Below, one piece after another: positions 16,893 to 25,765 of a DNA stretch of 31,531 nt. Made by a program: the position numbers and the translations under genes. Each line of letters begins with the position of its first letter. The first letter of the stretch is position 1. The stretch is from JBCDBL01 sp039183635 (lineage in GTDB: Bacteria > Pseudomonadota > Alphaproteobacteria > Caulobacterales > Parvularculaceae). The stretch spans positions 1 to 31,531 of the forward strand of contig JBCDBL010000041.1 of assembly GCA_039183635.1 (NCBI GenBank). Reading direction: 5' to 3'. The notes beneath the pieces were generated by a model. That model was not told the DNA's origin. It was given only the letters and a program-made list of their open reading frames with translations, and did no database searches.

Positions 16893-19800
16893 CTACCATG
16901 TGTCTATGTGATTTCGTTTTTTGCTGGTTCGCGGATACGTTGTAGGCGCGGATTTAAGTCCGGCGATAATCCATCGGCGGCTTTCTATAGGGTCAATCAC
17001 ATCGTCGATTTCAAAGTGCGCCGCAGCATTCGCCGCCTTGCCGAATTCATAGGCTTCAGCGACCTTTTGGCGGTAAAAGGCCTCGCGTTCTTCCGGATCA
17101 GCGATCGCCTCGATCTCTTTACGGAAGCCGAGTTTGATCGCCCCTTCAAGCCCCATGCCCCCGAACTCGCCGCTCGGCCAGCTCACCGTAAAGTCTGGCG
17201 CTCTTGCGTTGCCGGCCAGCATGGACATTGCGCCAAGACCGTAAGCCTTGCGCAAAACGATGGTGAAAAACGGCGTCGTCATGCTCGCGGCGGTGACGAA
17301 CAGGCGGGCGAAACGGCGCACAACGGCGGTTTTTTCGCTTTCAGGCCCGACCATGAAACCGGGTGTGTCGCAAAGCGACACCATCGGAATGTCATGGGCG
17401 TCGCACAACTGCATGAACCGCGACGCTTTGTCCGCAGCCGGTCCGTCTATGGCGCCGCCCAGATGCATGGGGTTATTGGCCATAAGACCGATCGGGCGGC
17501 CTTCTATGCGAGCGAGGCCGGTGATGATCCCTTGTCCGTAGGCTTTTCTAAGCTCCAAAAAGCTGTCCGTATCAACCAAAGTCTCGATGACTTTTCTTAT
17601 GTCGTAAATCCGCACGCGGTCTTCAGGAATGCTTCTGCGCAGCAGGCGCTGATCGGCCGCCGTCCAGTCAGCGGTCGCGCCTTGAAAATAGGATAAGTAC
17701 TTTTTCGCAACGGCGACAGCTTCCGCTTCATCGTTTACGGCGATATCGACGACGCCGTTCGGAACCTGAACGGACATCGGGCCGACCTCTTCGGGCTTGC
17801 AGACGCCGAGACCGCCGCCTTCAATCATCGCCGGCCCGCCCATGCCGATCGAGGCGTTTTCAGTTGCAATGATAACATCACAACAGCCGAGCAAAGCCGC
17901 ATTGCCGGCGAAACAGCGGCCGGAGACGACTCCCACAAGCGGGACAAGACCGCTGAGCTTCGCCATCAAGGAAAAAGAGGTGAGTTCAAGGCCGGCGACA
18001 ACCAGGACGTCCGTGTCGCCGGGGCGCCCGCCGCCGCCTTCGGCGAGCAGAACAACGGGAAGCCGCCGCCTCTCAGCCAGTTCGAACATGCGGTCTTTTT
18101 TGCGATGATTTTGATGCCCCTGGGTGCCAGCCAAAACCGTGTAGTCGTAGGAGACGACGACGCATTGGCTTTCTTTCTCGCCAAAACGCGCCCCGTTAAT
18201 ACTGCCGACGCCGGCGACCATGCCGTCGCCAGGGGTATTGCGGATCAAATCGTCCGTGCTGCGGCGAAGACGCTGCGCCGCCATCGCAAGCCCGCCATAT
18301 TCCACAAAGCTGTCTTCGTCGCACAGATCGGCAACATTTTCCCGCGCCGTACGCTGATGTGTTTTTCGCCGCTTGGCGACAGCCTCAGGACGCGCCTCAT
18401 CTCGCCCCAAGCGCCGGCGTTCAAGAATTTGCTCAAGATCCGGACGAATATGATCGAGGTCGATTTCGGCATCGGTAGAGGCGCGCTCATCGCCGTCGAT
18501 AGCGGCTGGCTCAAGAACAAACAATCCGTCACTGTCGTAAACCACCTCGCCAACGGCCGCGACGCAATGCCGAACAACACCGCTCACTGGCGCATTGATA
18601 TGGTGAACCATTTTCATCGCCTCCATCACGGCGAGGGTCTGGCCCTTGGACACCGAAGCGCCGGGCGCGGTGTTCAGTTCAGAGATCATGCCTTGCATAG
18701 GCGCGGCGACGACGACGGCGCCAGGCGGAACGTCCGCCTCCGATAAAGTCGTACGGCGGTCTTCTTTACGCCCCCCTTGAACGCCGCTTTCGGGATACAG
18801 CCGCGCCGCACTTTCGCTTGCAGACGCCGCAAGCGCTTCGATGTGATCGTCTACAAACCGCGTGTAGAAGCGCTGGCCAGCCACCTCCTCGCGCTTCATC
18901 AAGGCTTGCAGGAACGGTATGTTGGTTTCAACACCCTCAATCCGGCATTCGCTGAGCGCGCGGCGAGCCTTCGCCAGAAGGCTCGCAAAATCGTTCTGAG
19001 GCGAACGGACGATCACCTTAGCGAGCAAACTGTCATAACGCGGGTTGGTTTCGTAGCCAGCGTACCCGTATCCGTCGACGCGCACATAAGGGCCTGACGA
19101 CGTCTCATAGGCGCTGAGCGCCGCGCCGGCCGTAGGCCGTGTCCGCCCGTCGGGGTCCATGACCTCCATATTGACGCGCGCCTGCAGCGCAAACCCTTCG
19201 CAGGAGACATAGTTTTCTTGCCGCAGGCCAAGATCGCCCAACGTTTCGCCCGCCGCAATCCGCAATTGCGTTTGCACGAGATCGACGCTCATAAGCTCTT
19301 CGGTGACGGTATGCTCAACCTGCAATCGAGGATTAACCTCAAGAAACGCAAATCCGGCCTCGTCCGGCCGCGCGCGCATCTCCTCGCCGTCGACGAGAAA
19401 TTCGAAGGTGCCGATATTTTCGTATCCTGCGCTTTCCGCAAGACGCACGGCGCAGTCCGCGATTTTCGCTCTAAGGCGCGGAGATAGATCAGGACACGGT
19501 GCGATCTCAATAATTTTCTGGTTGCGCCGTTGTAAAGAGCATTCCCGCTCGCCGAGATGTATGACGCCGCCCGCCTTGTCGGCGACCACCTGAATTTCAA
19601 CATGGCGCGCCCGGCGCATGAATTTTTCAACAAGCACGCGGTCGTCGCCGAACGCCTGCAAGCCTTCTGATTGGCAAGCAGCGAAAGCTTCGGCGATGTC
19701 TTCGGCGTCCGACACGATGCGCATGCCGCGCCCGCCGCCGCCTGCGACCGCCTTGATGACCATGGCCGCGCCGTCGCTTAACGAGGCAAAAAACGCCTTC

Positions 19801-20228
19801 GCGCCCTCAAGATCGACCTGTCCGTCAGAGCCCGGATTGACAGGCGCGCCAATCTTTTGCGCTGCGGCGCGGGCCTTCGCCTTATTGGCGAAAAGGTCCA
19901 GCACCTCGGCGGTCGGTCCGACAAATGTCAGTCCCGCCGCCGCACATTGCCGAACGAAATCCGCATTTTCCGACAGAAAACCGTACCCCGGATGTACGGC
20001 GTCGCACCCATTCTCCTCGGCCAGCCGAACCAGTTGGGCGCCGTCGAGATAGGCGGCGGGGCCGATGCCTTTCAGCGGCGCGCTGTCGTCGGATTTGTAG
20101 CGGTGCAGCGCACTCGCATCGTCTTCGGAGTAAACGGCAAGGGATTTCACCCCCAAATCGGCCGCGGCGGCGGCGATGCGTATGGAGATTTCGCCGCGAT
20201 TTGCGATTAAAAGTTTGTCAATGCTCAT
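16893..20228 (-). CDS. Single-chain acyl-CoA carboxylase (biotin carboxylase-BCCP-carboxyltransferase)
   Basis: A 1111-residue fusion of all acyl-CoA carboxylase activities. Biotin carboxylase occupies about 1-460: KLLIANRGEI, the ATP-grasp loop GGGGRGM (163-169) and EVNPRLQVEHTVTE (297-310). The biotin domain is at about 505-575, with biotinyl Lys539 in VMEAMKM. The carboxyltransferase occupies about 600-1105, with both halves (QGHQNHRKKDRMFELAERR; NNPMHLGGAIDGPAADK; SLCDTPGFMVGPESE). The domain order matches the single-chain long-chain acyl-CoA carboxylases. The product could be methylmalonyl-CoA from propionyl-CoA released by methyl-branched chains, or a carboxylated branched enoyl-CoA as in the Atu (geranyl-CoA) route; no HMG-CoA-lyase-like gene is in the window, which favours the first. 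It lies between the esterase (105 bp) and the dehydrogenase pair (179 bp). Confidence 0.9.
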   Translation of the reverse strand: MSIDKLLIANRGEISIRIAAAAADLGVKSLAVYSEDDASALHRYKSDDSAPLKGIGPAAYLDGAQLVRLAEENGCDAVHPGYGFLSENADFVRQCAAAGLTFVGPTAEVLDLFANKAKARAAAQKIGAPVNPGSDGQVDLEGAKAFFASLSDGAAMVIKAVAGGGGRGMRIVSDAEDIAEAFAACQSEGLQAFGDDRVLVEKFMRRARHVEIQVVADKAGGVIHLGERECSLQRRNQKIIEIAPCPDLSPRLRAKIADCAVRLAESAGYENIGTFEFLVDGEEMRARPDEAGFAFLEVNPRLQVEHTVTEELMSVDLVQTQLRIAAGETLGDLGLRQENYVSCEGFALQARVNMEVMDPDGRTRPTAGAALSAYETSSGPYVRVDGYGYAGYETNPRYDSLLAKVIVRSPQNDFASLLAKARRALSECRIEGVETNIPFLQALMKREEVAGQRFYTRFVDDHIEALAASASESAARLYPESGVQGGRKEDRRTTLSEADVPPGAVVVAAPMQGMISELNTAPGASVSKGQTLAVMEAMKMVHHINAPVSGVVRHCVAAVGEVVYDSDGLFVLEPAAIDGDERASTDAEIDLDHIRPDLEQILERRRLGRDEARPEAVAKRRKTHQRTARENVADLCDEDSFVEYGGLAMAAQRLRRSTDDLIRNTPGDGMVAGVGSINGARFGEKESQCVVVSYDYTVLAGTQGHQNHRKKDRMFELAERRRLPVVLLAEGGGGRPGDTDVLVVAGLELTSFSLMAKLSGLVPLVGVVSGRCFAGNAALLGCCDVIIATENASIGMGGPAMIEGGGLGVCKPEEVGPMSVQVPNGVVDIAVNDEAEAVAVAKKYLSYFQGATADWTAADQRLLRRSIPEDRVRIYDIRKVIETLVDTDSFLELRKAYGQGIITGLARIEGRPIGLMANNPMHLGGAIDGPAADKASRFMQLCDAHDIPMVSLCDTPGFMVGPESEKTAVVRRFARLFVTAASMTTPFFTIVLRKAYGLGAMSMLAGNARAPDFTVSWPSGEFGGMGLEGAIKLGFRKEIEAIADPEEREAFYRQKVAEAYEFGKAANAAAHFEIDDVIDPIESRRWIIAGLKSAPTTYPRTSKKRNHIDTW

Positions 20229-20302
20229 GTCAGGTCATCAATAAAAACACGCAGCCGACAATGCGCGACGCATTTAAAAAACGCAACGCTCCCCGCCTGC
20301 GG

Positions 20303-20327
20303 CCGCCGGCGATTTGATCGCCGGCGG
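20303..20327. terminator. Perfect hairpin after the carboxylesterase gene
   Basis: CCGCCGGCGAT, loop TTG, ATCGCCGGCGG forms a perfect 11-bp stem starting 7 bp after the minus-strand stop codon of the carboxylesterase. No T tract follows directly, so it may act as a weak terminator, a processing site or a mRNA-stabilising structure between the esterase and the carboxylase. Confidence 0.5.
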
Positions 20328-20333
20328 ACTTCC

Positions 20334-21797
20334 TCATATCAGGCGATAGGCTGCGAGGGCGTCTTCGGCGTCATAATCCTCAATAATGCTCGGCGCCTCT
20401 CTTACAACCAGGCTCGCCCGCGTCTGTGCGTTATAGGTCGGCCAATTTGGTATGCCCGACCAGTTGGGATCGCCATTGCGTATAAAGTTCACCATCGTTT
20501 GCGACCACATGGCGGCGATTTCGCGATTAGCGGCGGTGTTCTTGTAAAACGCCTGCATTTCGCCGTCGTCGCTTTCATCGAACCCGTTGAACACGAAACG
20601 CACATCGCTGCCGTGGGTGGGCCCGAACGGATGATCTGTCGGCGCCTCCCAACTATAAATCCAAGCGTCGACGCCAACCTCTGATAGTGCCTGCGCAGGA
20701 CGTAAAGCCGCGCTCCGGAACACGTCAAACCAAACACGGTCGACCCGCTCCGCAGGCGTTGCATTTTCAGGTACGACCGTGTCAAGGAACGCCAAATACT
20801 GCTCAGGCGCGCCAACGCCAGCCTGCGACGCCAGCGCGGTCTCGAAGAATTTAAGAACGTTCGGGTCGTCGCCCAGTAACTCCGTCAGCATAGGCCCTTC
20901 ATTAATCGTACAGCCCGCGATCAGCGGCACCGGATTGATCCCCGCTTTGATGGCCTCGGCCGCCGTTTTCGGAAGGATGGTCCCATCGATGGCGGCCAAT
21001 CCGCCAACGCCCCCGTCATTTTGCAGCTTGAACACTTCTTCGCCGGACAGCGATTTCAAATACTCGAAAAACGCCTCTTCCTCCATCTTCAACGCAGCGG
21101 CGTAAGGCGTAATGACGTCGGGCGATTCCAGTGGAATCTCACTTGGACTGATGGCGATCGCTTTGTCGAAAAGACCCTTGGCCTTCGGCGCAGCGATCAT
21201 CGCCAGCACCGAGCCGCCCCCGGCGCTGCCGCCGCAGATCGTGATATTGTCGTCGTCGCCGCCGTAGTCGGAGATGTTGTCTTTGATCCACTTCAACGCG
21301 AGGATTTGATCCTGAAAACCGATCGCCGCGCTTCCGTCATATTCAGGACCGAACCGGCTCAAATCCAAAAATCCAAGCATGCCAAGGCGATAGTTCATGG
21401 CGACGACCAAGACATCATAATCGAGTGCAAATTTGATCGGATCAAAATCGTTGGCGGAGCCCTGAACGAATCCGCCGCCGTGAATCCAGACGAGAACGGG
21501 ACGCTTTCTTTTCCTTTTCACCGGCCTGTGAATATTGAGGTAGAGACAATCCTCGCTCATCTCACCGGGAATTTCGCCGACGTCGAGCCGTTCCGGCAAA
21601 GGCGGCTGAAAGGCGCGGTTCGGATACTCCGTCGCATCGTAAACGCCGGACCAGCGGTCAGGCGCTGCAGGCGGCTTCCACCTCAGCTCGCCCACCGGCG
21701 GTTTTGCATAAGGAATGCCCAGAAAAGAGATCGCATCCTCTCTCACGATCCCCTTGATTCTCCCCAATCCGGTTCTGTACGTCTTATCTGTCTCCAT
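20334..21797 (-). CDS. Type-B carboxylesterase (alpha/beta hydrolase)
   Basis: From the ATG at 21797, with GGAGAGG 6 nt upstream (a TTG at 21812 overlaps that site), the protein has 487 residues. Family marks are IPYAKPPVGELRWKPP (28-43), EDCLYLNIHRP (82-92) and the oxyanion segment VWIHGGGFVQG (103-113). The nucleophile Ser191 lies in CGGSAGGGS; the common form is GESAG, so the Glu is Gly here. Glu300 (TINEGP) and His395 (GPTHGSDV) complete the triad. There is no signal peptide, so it is cytoplasmic and would cleave an imported ester. Its neighbours are another esterase upstream (156 bp) and the acyl-CoA carboxylase downstream. The freed acid would be a substrate for the FATP-type ligase of the same run. 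Confidence 0.88.
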   Translation of the reverse strand: METDKTYRTGLGRIKGIVREDAISFLGIPYAKPPVGELRWKPPAAPDRWSGVYDATEYPNRAFQPPLPERLDVGEIPGEMSEDCLYLNIHRPVKRKRKRPVLVWIHGGGFVQGSANDFDPIKFALDYDVLVVAMNYRLGMLGFLDLSRFGPEYDGSAAIGFQDQILALKWIKDNISDYGGDDDNITICGGSAGGGSVLAMIAAPKAKGLFDKAIAISPSEIPLESPDVITPYAAALKMEEEAFFEYLKSLSGEEVFKLQNDGGVGGLAAIDGTILPKTAAEAIKAGINPVPLIAGCTINEGPMLTELLGDDPNVLKFFETALASQAGVGAPEQYLAFLDTVVPENATPAERVDRVWFDVFRSAALRPAQALSEVGVDAWIYSWEAPTDHPFGPTHGSDVRFVFNGFDESDDGEMQAFYKNTAANREIAAMWSQTMVNFIRNGDPNWSGIPNWPTYNAQTRASLVVREAPSIIEDYDAEDALAAYRLI

Positions 21798-21953
21798 CGA
21801 TAACCTCTCCAACCAAGGGTGAATGAATTAAGGTGAAACCGCAGATCCAGATCGCATACTGCGTGTAAGAGCCGGGCGATCTAAAATTCTCTCTATATCG
21901 CACAAAACAGCGGTCGTTTCCGCGACATTATGTGGGCTTCATATCATCTTTCT

Positions 21954-23342
21954 TTATTCGTCCGCCGCGGCCAACGCATCGTTCACAAGGTTTGCGGAGC
22001 GATGAAAAAACCTTTGTTCTTTTCCATACGCGCCGCCTGCAATATCGCATCCCGCCCAGAAACAATGCACCAAACCTATGAAAATGAGATCATTTTTCGG
22101 GTCGACCCAAAACCAGGTGCTCGCCGCGCCGCCCCATAAAGCGCTGCCTTCCCCGACCAGCGCGCCAACCGTTTCAGGCTCGGCGACAAGCCCCCAGCCA
22201 AGACCGAAACTCATACCTTCCCAGGCCCCGCCACTGCCCGGCGGGCTCATATAAACGCCCTCCGGCATGCTGTCGGAAAGCATCAGATCCACTGTTTCCG
22301 GCTTTAAGATACGTACGCCGTCAAGCTCGCCGCGATTAACGACCATCTGAGCGAATCTGGCGAAGTCCGAAGCAGTCGAGACCAGCCCCCCGCCGCCGCT
22401 TTCAAACGACGGCGTTCGCGTTGGATCCGGAACAAAAGGAAACCATGGCGAGTCCGGACCGATATGGACAAGCCGGCCGTTTTCCGCATCCCAACGATAC
22501 ATTTTAGATTGCCGACCAATATCTTCCTCAGGGATTTGAAACCCCGTATCCATCATGCCGAGCGGATCGAACATCCGTTCTTTCAAAAACGCACCAAGGC
22601 TTTGCCCAGAGATTTTTTCAATGACATGGCCCTGAAGCTCGAAAACAAGGCTGTAGGCCCAACCTTCCCCTGGCTGATACAACAAAGGAATATCTTCAAT
22701 ACGTTCGACCAGTTCCTGACTGCTGGTCACCTCTCTTAAGACGCGGTCCTGAATCGCTTTGTCCACAGGATTGGTGTCGATGAGACCGTAGCCGAAACCC
22801 GCTGTGTGGTTCATCAGCTCACGCATGTTCGGCGGACGTTTGACGTCTTCGACGATCATTTCGCCGTCGGCGTCGACGCCGGTCAACACCTTTAAATTTT
22901 CGAACTCGGGAATGAATTTGGTAATTGGATCGTCGAGCTTCCACGCGCCCTCTTCGTAAAGCATCATCATCGCCGCGCCAACGACAGGTTTTGTCATGGA
23001 ATGAAGCTGAAAGATCGTGTCTTTCGTCATTGGTTCCTTGGCTGAAAGATCACGGTAACCATAGGATTTAAAAGACGCCGCCTCACCATGGCGCGCCAAT
23101 AAGGTTACTAGCCCCGCAGCACGGCCGCTCGTAACATAGCGTTCAATTCCTTGTTCAAGAGCATGTATGCCTTCTTGCGAAAACCCAAGCTTTTCAGGTT
23201 TTTCAACGGGTTCCAACGAAAGAGATTTACCAGATGGTATTGTAGATACAGGCGCACATGAAATGCCCGCGAACGTGATACAGGCCATAAAAACCGATGA
23301 TATGGCGTTGTTACTGCGCATGCGCCCCGCAGGCAAGTTCAT
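21954..23342 (-). CDS. Family VIII esterase / beta-lactamase-fold serine hydrolase
   Basis: A 462-residue protein from the ATG at 23342; a TTG one codon earlier and an ATG at residue 8 are alternatives, since no strong ribosome site is visible. The hydrophobic N terminus ends in GISC (Cys29), a possible but imperfect lipobox, so it may be an envelope lipoprotein. The nucleophile is in LHSMTK (Ser115, Lys118), the Tyr is in GEGWAYSL (Tyr230), and WGGAASTWFWVDP near the end stands in the place of the KTG motif, as in EstB-like esterases rather than true beta-lactamases. It would hydrolyse esters at the cell envelope. It lies between the TonB receptor (119 bp) and the cytoplasmic carboxylesterase, which fits stepwise ester uptake and cleavage. 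Confidence 0.82.
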   Translation of the reverse strand: MNLPAGRMRSNNAISSVFMACITFAGISCAPVSTIPSGKSLSLEPVEKPEKLGFSQEGIHALEQGIERYVTSGRAAGLVTLLARHGEAASFKSYGYRDLSAKEPMTKDTIFQLHSMTKPVVGAAMMMLYEEGAWKLDDPITKFIPEFENLKVLTGVDADGEMIVEDVKRPPNMRELMNHTAGFGYGLIDTNPVDKAIQDRVLREVTSSQELVERIEDIPLLYQPGEGWAYSLVFELQGHVIEKISGQSLGAFLKERMFDPLGMMDTGFQIPEEDIGRQSKMYRWDAENGRLVHIGPDSPWFPFVPDPTRTPSFESGGGGLVSTASDFARFAQMVVNRGELDGVRILKPETVDLMLSDSMPEGVYMSPPGSGGAWEGMSFGLGWGLVAEPETVGALVGEGSALWGGAASTWFWVDPKNDLIFIGLVHCFWAGCDIAGGAYGKEQRFFHRSANLVNDALAAADE

Positions 23343-23393
23343 CAATTATCAATCCGTTTTTTAATCCTGACAAGGATAGAGTCTGTGGCGAAT

Positions 23394-23427
23394 GAACCCC
23401 GCGGCCCTTTCGAGCTACACGGGGTTC
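23394..23427 (-). terminator. Hairpin after the second TonB receptor gene
   Basis: GAACCCCG and CGGGGTTC form an 8-bp perfect stem with an 18-nt loop, starting 34 bp beyond the receptor stop on the minus strand. The following minus-strand bases (ATTCGCC) are not a T tract, so termination would be partial, allowing reduced expression of the downstream esterases. Confidence 0.45.
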
Positions 23428-23461
23428 TTATTAACGCATCCCAAATATTGGGGAGCGCAGA

Positions 23462-25597
23462 TCAGTAATTAACTTTTAGATTGACGCCAATCGTTCGTGG
23501 ACGGTAACGCGATGCGTAGCCCAGACCAGCAGCGGCTGCGGTCGTCAGCGGAACAATTGCATTGTCGTCATTATTCAAATTTTCGGCAAAAGCATAAATG
23601 CCGTATTTATCATTCTCCACACCAAGGCGTAGATTGACACGCGTATTCGGATCCCCAGAGATAACCGAGAAAGTCGCATCGATTGCGTCGCGCGCCCCAT
23701 TATATTCTACGCTAGCGCGCCCGATCGCACGCCAATCGTCACTGATATTGTGGATGTAGTTAAGAGAGCCAGAAAGCGTCACTTCTGGCGTAAGCACGAC
23801 CTGCTGGCCTTCAGGAAAGATCGTAACGAATCCCGAAGCATCTGTAACTGTATCACGATATGTCGTGTCGTTGATATTACCTGAGAAATTGAACGTCAGA
23901 TTTTCGACGATTTCTAGGCTAGTAGCAAACTCAAATCCGTACGCATCGACGTCACCAGCGTTTAATGTGCCAAACACGAATGAATCGAACAGGAATTGCG
24001 TCTGCAAGTTCGAATAGTCGATATAGTAGATGACCCCATCGAGCGTAAGCCGGTCGTCGAACAATGAGAGCTTCGATCCAATTTCGTAGTTCCAGGCCTC
24101 CTCAGGGTCAATCGCGAGAGGAATATCAACATTTAGCGCCTGAGCCGCTACAATGGAGACAGTCGCCTGCGTCAGCCCGCTGCGGAAGCCTTTCGAAGCT
24201 GTTGCAAACAATAAAACATCTTCAGTCGGCGTCCAGGCGAGGTTGAACCGCGGACTCAAATCGTCAAACTCGTTTACAATCTCAGGCTGAAGAACTCCTA
24301 AACTCGTATCGTTCCGCGTCACTTCGTCTTCGAAGTAGCGAAGCCCGACAGTCGCATCAAGGGAGTCCGTAATGGAATACGTACCTTCGCCGTATATGGC
24401 GAAAGATTTGCCCTCGATGTTTTGAGTCGTATCCAGAACCAAGAGCGGAGGCAAAACAAAGAAAGTTGTCGCCTCTGTTTCATTGCTTGTATAAATTCCG
24501 CCGACAGTCCAGAAAAAACGACCATCCGCGTTAGATGTTAACCGCAGCTCCTGGTTAAATATCGAAACATCAGTGCTGCTAAAGAATCCTGAGAAATCAT
24601 TAAACGGATTAAACCTCTCACGATCGATGTACGAGGTCGAGCTTGTCAAAGAGACTGAGTCAAAATCGATGCTAATCTCACCACTGTACAAATCACTACT
24701 TATTTCAGCGCCTGTGGTTGGGTTGACCAACGAGTTACTTTGCCCATCATCGTCTGTTAAGTTGCCGGCGCCTGAGTCCGATTCGTCATGCCAATAACCA
24801 AGTATGACCTCCACATTGTCGCTTACTGTATACTTCAACTTGGCGCGCGCCGTCCAAACATTGTAATCATTCACTTCTTCAGCAGGCGGCCCGAAGTTTA
24901 AGAAATCTTGCTGGTCAATCCACCCGCTATATTCCTCCTGCGTTCCGACGACTCGTAAAGACAGCTTATCCTCAATAAGAGGGATATTGACAGCAGCCTT
25001 CAGCCCGTGATTGCCGCCGCCTTCATCAGTACTTGAATAGGTAAAGTCACCCTTCGCCTGAACTTCGTTATGAACAGGATCATTGGTCAAAATACGCACC
25101 GTGCCGCCAAGAGAACTGGCGCCGTAAAGAGTGCCCTGGGGCCCTCGCAGCACCTCAACACGTTCAAGATCAAAAGAGCGAACGTCTGGCGTCGATGTCA
25201 CAGTCAATGCGGTGAACGGCACTTCATCAAGATAAAACCCGACTGGCGTATTACCGATTTGGGAGGTGAGGCCGCGAATAAAAATACGCTGGGCTCCGTT
25301 CGCGGAATTGTCGAATTGCACGCCCGGCGCGAACTGCAAGAATTCTTCAAGCCCGTCGGCGCCACTATTCTCCAGCTGGTCGCCGCTAAACGCCGAAATC
25401 GAGAGAGGCGTTTCAAGCAAATTCGTCTCTCGTTTCAAGGCTGTGACTACGATTTGGTCGCGTTCATCAATCTGCGGGACCGCATCTTGCGCCGCAACAT
25501 TCGTCGCCGTTGCAGCGATAATCGCGAGCGTGGATGCAAAAGAGCAGCCCCCTACGCGAACGGCCCGATGATAGTTGAAAAACGATTTGGTGTTCAT
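23462..25597 (-). CDS. TonB-dependent outer-membrane receptor
   Basis: A 711-residue receptor. A long signal peptide (about 1-37, ending NVAAQ) precedes a TonB-box-like DQIVVTALKRE (47-57). The plug contains IFIRGLTSQIGNTPVGFYLDEVP and VEVLRGPQGTLYGASSLGGTVR, then a 22-strand-type barrel ends in VNLKVNY. The ATG at 25597 has a good AAGGGGAG site. It belongs to the same broad group as the receptor at 1-2115 but is clearly not a recent duplicate. Its lower GC compared with the carboxylase gene is typical of receptors. It is placed between the AraC regulator (168 bp) and the two esterases, so it is the likely uptake component. Ligand not determinable. Confidence 0.92.
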   Translation of the reverse strand: MNTKSFFNYHRAVRVGGCSFASTLAIIAATATNVAAQDAVPQIDERDQIVVTALKRETNLLETPLSISAFSGDQLENSGADGLEEFLQFAPGVQFDNSANGAQRIFIRGLTSQIGNTPVGFYLDEVPFTALTVTSTPDVRSFDLERVEVLRGPQGTLYGASSLGGTVRILTNDPVHNEVQAKGDFTYSSTDEGGGNHGLKAAVNIPLIEDKLSLRVVGTQEEYSGWIDQQDFLNFGPPAEEVNDYNVWTARAKLKYTVSDNVEVILGYWHDESDSGAGNLTDDDGQSNSLVNPTTGAEISSDLYSGEISIDFDSVSLTSSTSYIDRERFNPFNDFSGFFSSTDVSIFNQELRLTSNADGRFFWTVGGIYTSNETEATTFFVLPPLLVLDTTQNIEGKSFAIYGEGTYSITDSLDATVGLRYFEDEVTRNDTSLGVLQPEIVNEFDDLSPRFNLAWTPTEDVLLFATASKGFRSGLTQATVSIVAAQALNVDIPLAIDPEEAWNYEIGSKLSLFDDRLTLDGVIYYIDYSNLQTQFLFDSFVFGTLNAGDVDAYGFEFATSLEIVENLTFNFSGNINDTTYRDTVTDASGFVTIFPEGQQVVLTPEVTLSGSLNYIHNISDDWRAIGRASVEYNGARDAIDATFSVISGDPNTRVNLRLGVENDKYGIYAFAENLNNDDNAIVPLTTAAAAGLGYASRYRPRTIGVNLKVNY

Positions 25598-25652
25598 TCT
25601 GTTTCTCCCCTTCCTGTCTGGAAGCTATAAACCGCCATTTTCCGTTTCCGTT

Positions 25653-25666
25653 GGGATTTCAATCCC
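25653..25666. promoter_or_regulatory. Palindrome upstream of the TonB receptor, possible operator
   Basis: GGGATTTCAATCCC is a 6-bp perfect inverted repeat with a 2-base centre, lying about 60 bp before the receptor start in the gap after the AraC gene. The position fits a regulator-binding site. AraC proteins usually bind direct repeats, so if this is an operator its protein may be another regulator. A tandem TCCGTT repeat lies beside it. Confidence 0.35.
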
Positions 25667-25765
25667 TATTTTTGTACCGGATAGGCGAAATACTGAGAGA
25701 AATCATCGCTTTGCTCCATGGCAAAGCGGGACAACTATTCCAGCAAATCTGGACGGGTCACCTCG

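Noticed and set aside
16893..20228. A complete Atu-type (citronellol/geranyl) pathway
   Set aside because: The carboxylase, ligase and dehydrogenases would fit, but no crotonase-type isohexenylglutaconyl-CoA hydratase stand-alone gene and no HMG-CoA lyase were found, and the racemase is not part of that route.
21954..23342. A true beta-lactamase (antibiotic resistance gene)
   Set aside because: SxxK and Tyr are present, but WGG stands where class C enzymes have KTG, and the gene sits between a receptor and an esterase in a lipid-catabolism island; a family VIII esterase is more likely.
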